Source: Candidatus Coatesiibacteriota bacterium (GTDB taxonomy: Bacteria; B130-G9). Taken from it: a stretch of 9,163 bases of DNA. The notes under the pieces are model-generated. The model was not told where the DNA came from and searched no databases. It worked only from the letters and a program-made list of their open reading frames with translations. Where the stretch lies: assembly GCA_003647755.1 (NCBI GenBank), contig QMNL01000042.1:1-9163 (forward strand), given 5' to 3'. Both the position numbers and the translations under genes were made by a program. Shown here in pieces: positions 7,023-9,163 of the stretch (its first letter is position 1; each line of letters begins with the position of its first letter).

Positions 7023-8087
7023 CTACTCAGGGGCGCCGGTGAAGGTAAGTATAAATAACCAGCCAATGAACCAAAGCACCACGATGGCCGCTGACAACGG
7101 GACCTGCCTGAACCCCCGGAACATGCGGGAGTTCGTGCTTGCCGTCACGAAGAAGACGCTCATGAGCGCAACTAACAGTCCAGTCAAAACGTGTGCTTCG
7201 CTCACGAACGCCAAAATGGGCCCCTTTATGAAGAACAGGTCTGCCAGAAAGAAGGTAGCCAGGTTGAATATGTTGCTCCCAAAGACATTGCCGATCGCCA
7301 TGTCAACAGAACCCATCTTGACCGCGGCGTAGCACACGGTGAGCTCGGGCAACGACGTGGCGACCGCGAGAAAGAGCGTTCCGACTATGCTATCTCCCAG
7401 AACGACTCGTGCACCCAACAGATGAATGGGGACCTGAGCCAGTATGTCGCCCAGCACTACCATCCGCCACCCAGCGACCACGATTATCGCGCTGGCGATG
7501 CCGAACTTGACGCAGACTTCTGGAAGACGCTCATCCCCGTATGACTGCGCCTCGGCGCTCGTTGCGCCCCTGCCGCGCTCGTCAACAAAGATGAGAAACA
7601 TGGACACGAAGTAAAGAAAAAACAGCAGAATGCTTCCGATCCCGACTGGCAGCTGCACGAGATCGCCGAGTAAGGCCTCGGTTGATATGAACTTGTATAA
7701 TAGGATCACGAGAAGGGCCACGAGCATCATCATGACGTTGAGGCTGCCGGAGAGCAGGTGCCTTCTGCCCCTACCAGCCCACACTGCCCTGCGAGGCATC
7801 ACGACGCCCAGAATACCAAGTATTGCCAGATTGAAGAGGTTGCTGCCGAACAGGTTGCCCGCAGCCATGTTCGGAGCCCCGATACCTCCTGCCGTGCAGC
7901 TCGTTATCATCTCCGGCATCGATGTAACGGCCGCCAACAACACAAGACCGATCCAGGTTGAACCGATCTTGAGCTTCTCGCCTATGATGTCGCCATAGCG
8001 GGATAGCTTCGTCCCCGCCAGAACGATTGCCAGCCCGCAGATAGCGAATTGCGTCCAGAGAAAATTGCTGTTAATCCAGGCCTGCAC
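7023..8087 (-). CDS. CaCA-family sodium/calcium exchanger-like integral membrane protein
   Basis: Predicted inner-membrane cation antiporter of the NCX/YrbG type (two Na_Ca_ex domains), likely exporting Ca2+ in exchange for Na+ or H+. Both alpha-repeats are clear. Alpha-1 reads AVTSMPEMITS with GNLFGSNLFNL; alpha-2 reads AVATSLPELTV with GNVFGSNIFNL. Each keeps the ion-binding glutamate (residues 59 and 248 from the start used here) and the GNxxGSN signature. About ten hydrophobic segments are visible, with a cytoplasmic-type polar loop (VDERGRGATSAEAQSYGDE) between the halves. Its length of 354 residues fits the family. The frame is open to a TTG at 8139-8141, but that codon lies inside a good -10 box and has no ribosome binding site. 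The GTG at 8085-8087, with GGGGGCGAGGA upstream, places the N-terminus just before the first membrane helix. The stop is TAG, with an in-frame TGA three codons later. The exact ion cannot be told from sequence. Confidence 0.88.
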   Translation of the reverse strand: MQAWINSNFLWTQFAICGLAIVLAGTKLSRYGDIIGEKLKIGSTWIGLVLLAAVTSMPEMITSCTAGGIGAPNMAAGNLFGSNLFNLAILGILGVVMPRRAVWAGRGRRHLLSGSLNVMMMLVALLVILLYKFISTEALLGDLVQLPVGIGSILLFFLYFVSMFLIFVDERGRGATSAEAQSYGDERLPEVCVKFGIASAIIVVAGWRMVVLGDILAQVPIHLLGARVVLGDSIVGTLFLAVATSLPELTVCYAAVKMGSVDMAIGNVFGSNIFNLATFFLADLFFIKGPILAFVSEAHVLTGLLVALMSVFFVTASTNSRMFRGFRQVPLSAAIVVLWFIGWLFILTFTGAPE

Positions 8088-8137
8088 TCCTCGCCCCCAG
8101 TTAGACCAAAATAAGAACCCGGTAAGCTTTGGGGTGA

Positions 8138-8166
8138 ACAATAGGCAACCGTTGGGCGCAAGTCAA
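8138..8166 (-). promoter_or_regulatory. Candidate sigma-70 promoter for the exchanger gene
   Basis: The minus strand reads TTGACT (8161-8166), a 17-base spacer, then TATTGT (8138-8143): 5/6 and 4/6 matches with ideal spacing. The predicted transcript start near 8131 lies downstream of the TTG at 8139-8141 and so argues for the GTG at 8085-8087 as the translation start. Confidence 0.45.
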
Positions 8167-8173
8167 CCGCCGC

Positions 8174-8214
8174 GGGCAGCTAAGTTGCCCTATAAACTGC
8201 GGCGCTGTGCCGCA
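8174..8214. repeat. Two small adjacent inverted repeats between divergent promoters
   Basis: GGGCA (8174-8178) pairs with TGCCC (8186-8190) across a 7-base loop. TGCGGC (8198-8203) pairs with GCCGCA (8209-8214) across a 5-base loop. They sit between the leftward exchanger promoter and the rightward tRNA promoter and could be operator or transcript structures. The stems are short, so chance is possible. Confidence 0.3.
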
Positions 8215-8246
8215 CGGGGAATCTGATCATAGAAGATGCGTCGAGC

Positions 8247-8276
8247 TTGACATTTGAGCCGGCGAGCCCATATTGT
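8247..8276 (+). promoter_or_regulatory. Candidate sigma-70 promoter for the tRNA-Gln/tRNA-Glu/rsmA block
   Basis: Perfect TTGACA (8247-8252), an 18-base spacer and TATTGT (8271-8276). Transcription would start near 8283, about 47 bases before tRNA-Gln, a normal 5' leader length for a tRNA precursor. Confidence 0.55.
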
Positions 8277-8329
8277 TAGGCTGGGTTGACGCTGTTACGG
8301 TCGCTTAACCGGTTGAATGGAATGCAGGT

Positions 8330-8403
8330 TGGGAAGTCGTCCAGGGGTAGGACACGTGACTCTGGATCACGGAACCGGGGTTCGAATCCCTGCTTCCCAG
8401 CCA
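8330..8403 (+). tRNA. tRNA-Gln (anticodon CTG)
   Basis: The cloverleaf can be read in full. Acceptor TGGGAAG (8330-8336) pairs with CTTCCCA (8393-8399). The D-stem is GTCC/GGAC. Anticodon stem CGTGA (8355-8359) pairs with TCACG (8367-8371) around loop CTCTGGA, anticodon CTG at 8362-8364. The T-arm is CGGGG-TTCGAAT-CCCTG. G73 and an encoded CCA (8401-8403) follow. The U1-A72 pair and G discriminator are typical of glutamine tRNAs. The variable loop is short (4 bases). Confidence 0.95.
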
Positions 8404-8412
8404 AGTTTTTGT

Positions 8413-8487
8413 GGCCCCTTAGTCTAGTGGTAAGGACGAGTGGTTCTCAGCCATTAAGCAGGGGTTCGATTCCCCTAGGGGCCGCCA
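8413..8487 (+). tRNA. tRNA-Glu (anticodon CTC)
   Basis: It begins 9 bases after tRNA-Gln. Acceptor GGCCCCT (8413-8419) pairs with AGGGGCC (8477-8483). Anticodon stem AGTGG (8439-8443) pairs with CCATT (8451-8455, one G-U) around loop TTCTCAG, anticodon CTC at 8446-8448. The T-arm is AGGGG-TTCGATT-CCCCT. G73 and an encoded CCA (8485-8487) complete it. It reads GAG codons, just as its partner reads CAG. The two are almost certainly co-transcribed. Confidence 0.95.
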
Positions 8488-8489
8488 TT

Positions 8490-8583
8490 TCTGTCGGTGT
8501 TGGTGCATTCTGCCTTGTGCGTAAGGATAAACAGGACATTATTGAGAACACTAAAATTGCATCCTGCACCAACTGCCGATAGA
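8490..8583 (+). repeat. Long inverted repeat / stem-loop between tRNA-Glu and rsmA
   Basis: Left arm 8490-8507 and right arm 8565-8583 pair as 8 bp (one G-U), a small internal loop (one base against two), then a perfect 9 bp (GTTGGTGCA with TGCACCAAC). The 57-base middle contains a small hairpin CCTT-gtgcgt-AAGG (8513-8526). It starts 3 bases after the tRNA CCA and ends 11 bases before the rsmA Shine-Dalgarno site. It could be an RNA processing signal, a cis-regulatory leader, a small RNA, or a small inverted-repeat element. I see no clear target-site duplication at its ends. Confidence 0.5.
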
Positions 8584-8609
8584 CCACGAAACGCGGAGGC
8601 ATTTACCTG

Positions 8610-9163
8610 TTGACAGCTACGATCACGCTCGAGCCAAAGAAATCACTCGGCCAGGTCTTCCTTATCGACCGAAACCTTCTCGAAAAAGTCGCCAAGCTTG
8701 CCGAAGTTCGGGACGAGGTCGTGGTCGAGATCGGGGCTGGCGACGGGCGGCTGACCGGGCTGCTGGCTCGTGATGCGAGGCTCGTCTATGCTGTCGAGGT
8801 GGACGGAGGTCTATTTGGACGGCTCAAGGAACGCTTCAATCGCATTCCTAATGTCATCCCGCTGTGGATGAACGCCACGGAACTTGACCTGTCAGACGAG
8901 TCGTTTGCCGGCACTTTGGGCAAGAAGGTCAAAATCGTCGGGAATCTTCCCTACTGCTCATTCGTCAGGATTCTTCTCACTTTGATGAATCAGATGGAGC
9001 GGATCGAGGACATTCGCGTGATGGCCCAGAGGGAGATTGCCGAGCGGCTGACGGCAGTGCCGAACACGTCTCAGTATGGCCGGCTGAGCGTTACAGTGCA
9101 GGCTAGGGCGAGCGTGCGCTGGCTTCTTACGCTCCCTCCACAGGCATTCTGGCCCAAGCCGAA
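8610..9163 (+). CDS. rsmA: RsmA/KsgA/Dim1-family rRNA adenine dimethyltransferase-like protein (partial, runs off right edge)
   Basis: SAM-dependent methyltransferase of the family that dimethylates two adjacent adenosines near the 3' end of 16S rRNA during small-subunit maturation. The 184 residues seen cover most of the Rossmann domain. They include KKSLGQVFLIDRNLLEKV (N-terminal motif), VVVEIGAGDGRLT (motif I), VYAVEVD (motif II acidic residue), KIVGNLPYC (motif IV), MAQREIAERLTA, QYGRLSV and LPPQAFWPKP, all collinear with the family. Several normally conserved positions differ: GQN is GQV, the motif III aspartate (usually DA) is N in MNATEL, and NLPYNIS is NLPYCSF. The start is TTG at 8610-8612, with GGAGG (8595-8599) 10 bases upstream. 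A TAG at 8580-8582 closes the frame, and no ATG or GTG is available between. It follows the tRNA pair on the same strand. It may be the true RsmA or a diverged paralogue. Confidence 0.85.
   Translation, partial: MTATITLEPKKSLGQVFLIDRNLLEKVAKLAEVRDEVVVEIGAGDGRLTGLLARDARLVYAVEVDGGLFGRLKERFNRIPNVIPLWMNATELDLSDESFAGTLGKKVKIVGNLPYCSFVRILLTLMNQMERIEDIRVMAQREIAERLTAVPNTSQYGRLSVTVQARASVRWLLTLPPQAFWPKP

Noticed and set aside
6761..7066. Minus-strand frame overlapping the exchanger 3' end and the pheT promoter region.
   Set aside because: It overlaps the exchanger in another frame, runs through the candidate pheT promoter, is rich in Arg/Pro/Ser as expected for a shadow frame, and lacks a convincing ribosome binding site.
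6868..7332. Plus-strand open frame (TTG start) across the gap and the end of the exchanger gene.
   Set aside because: Its second half is antisense to the conserved GNxxGSN-containing exchanger coding sequence, the composition is low-complexity (Pro/Ser/Gln rich), and there is no ribosome binding site.
8286..8582. Plus-strand open frame of about 98 codons over the tRNA region.
   Set aside because: It is read through both tRNA genes and the inverted repeat; the tRNA cloverleafs explain the sequence.
8490..8583. MITE or att-site insertion next to tRNA-Glu.
   Set aside because: No clear target-site duplication or repeated tRNA 3' end is visible, and no second copy exists in the window. It is kept only as an inverted repeat of unknown role.

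Overview
The window is bacterial chromosomal DNA, with housekeeping genes (phenylalanyl-tRNA synthetase beta subunit, two tRNAs, an RsmA/KsgA-type methyltransferase) around one large secreted repeat protein. Coding DNA is moderately GC-rich and gaps are more AT-rich. Shine-Dalgarno sites and sigma-70-like promoters can be read. The very large Sec-exported propeller/Ig protein and the scattered translation genes (pheT without pheS beside it) resemble genomes of little-studied environmental phyla. I cannot name the lineage from sequence alone. Three of the four main genes appear to start at TTG or GTG rather than ATG.

Layout from left to right. Positions 1-4196 (minus) hold a signal-peptide protein of 1227 residues, with 21 beta-propeller blades by my count (3 x 7) followed by Ig-like domains. 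An in-frame TAG ends it at 513-515, yet the same frame stays open and encodes further Ig-like domains to the left edge. Positions 4197-4506 are a non-coding gap with a candidate promoter for that gene. Positions 4507-6639 (minus) are pheT, unusually short because the N-terminal tRNA-binding OB-fold is missing. Positions 6640-7022 are a gap with a candidate pheT promoter. Positions 7023-8087 (minus; frame open to 8141) encode a CaCA-family sodium/calcium exchanger.

A divergent control region (about 8088-8329) separates the minus-strand block from a plus-strand block: tRNA-Gln(CTG), tRNA-Glu(CTC), a long inverted repeat, and a partial rsmA-like gene running off the right edge. The right block looks like one transcription unit serving translation and ribosome maturation. 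The three minus-strand genes seem to be transcribed separately, because each has its own plausible promoter and the gaps are long.

I see no mobile element, CRISPR array or defence system. Most worth a second look are the in-frame TAG inside the repeat protein, the missing PheT domain, the altered cofactor and catalytic motifs in the RsmA-like protein, and the 17-bp-stem inverted repeat between tRNA-Glu and rsmA.
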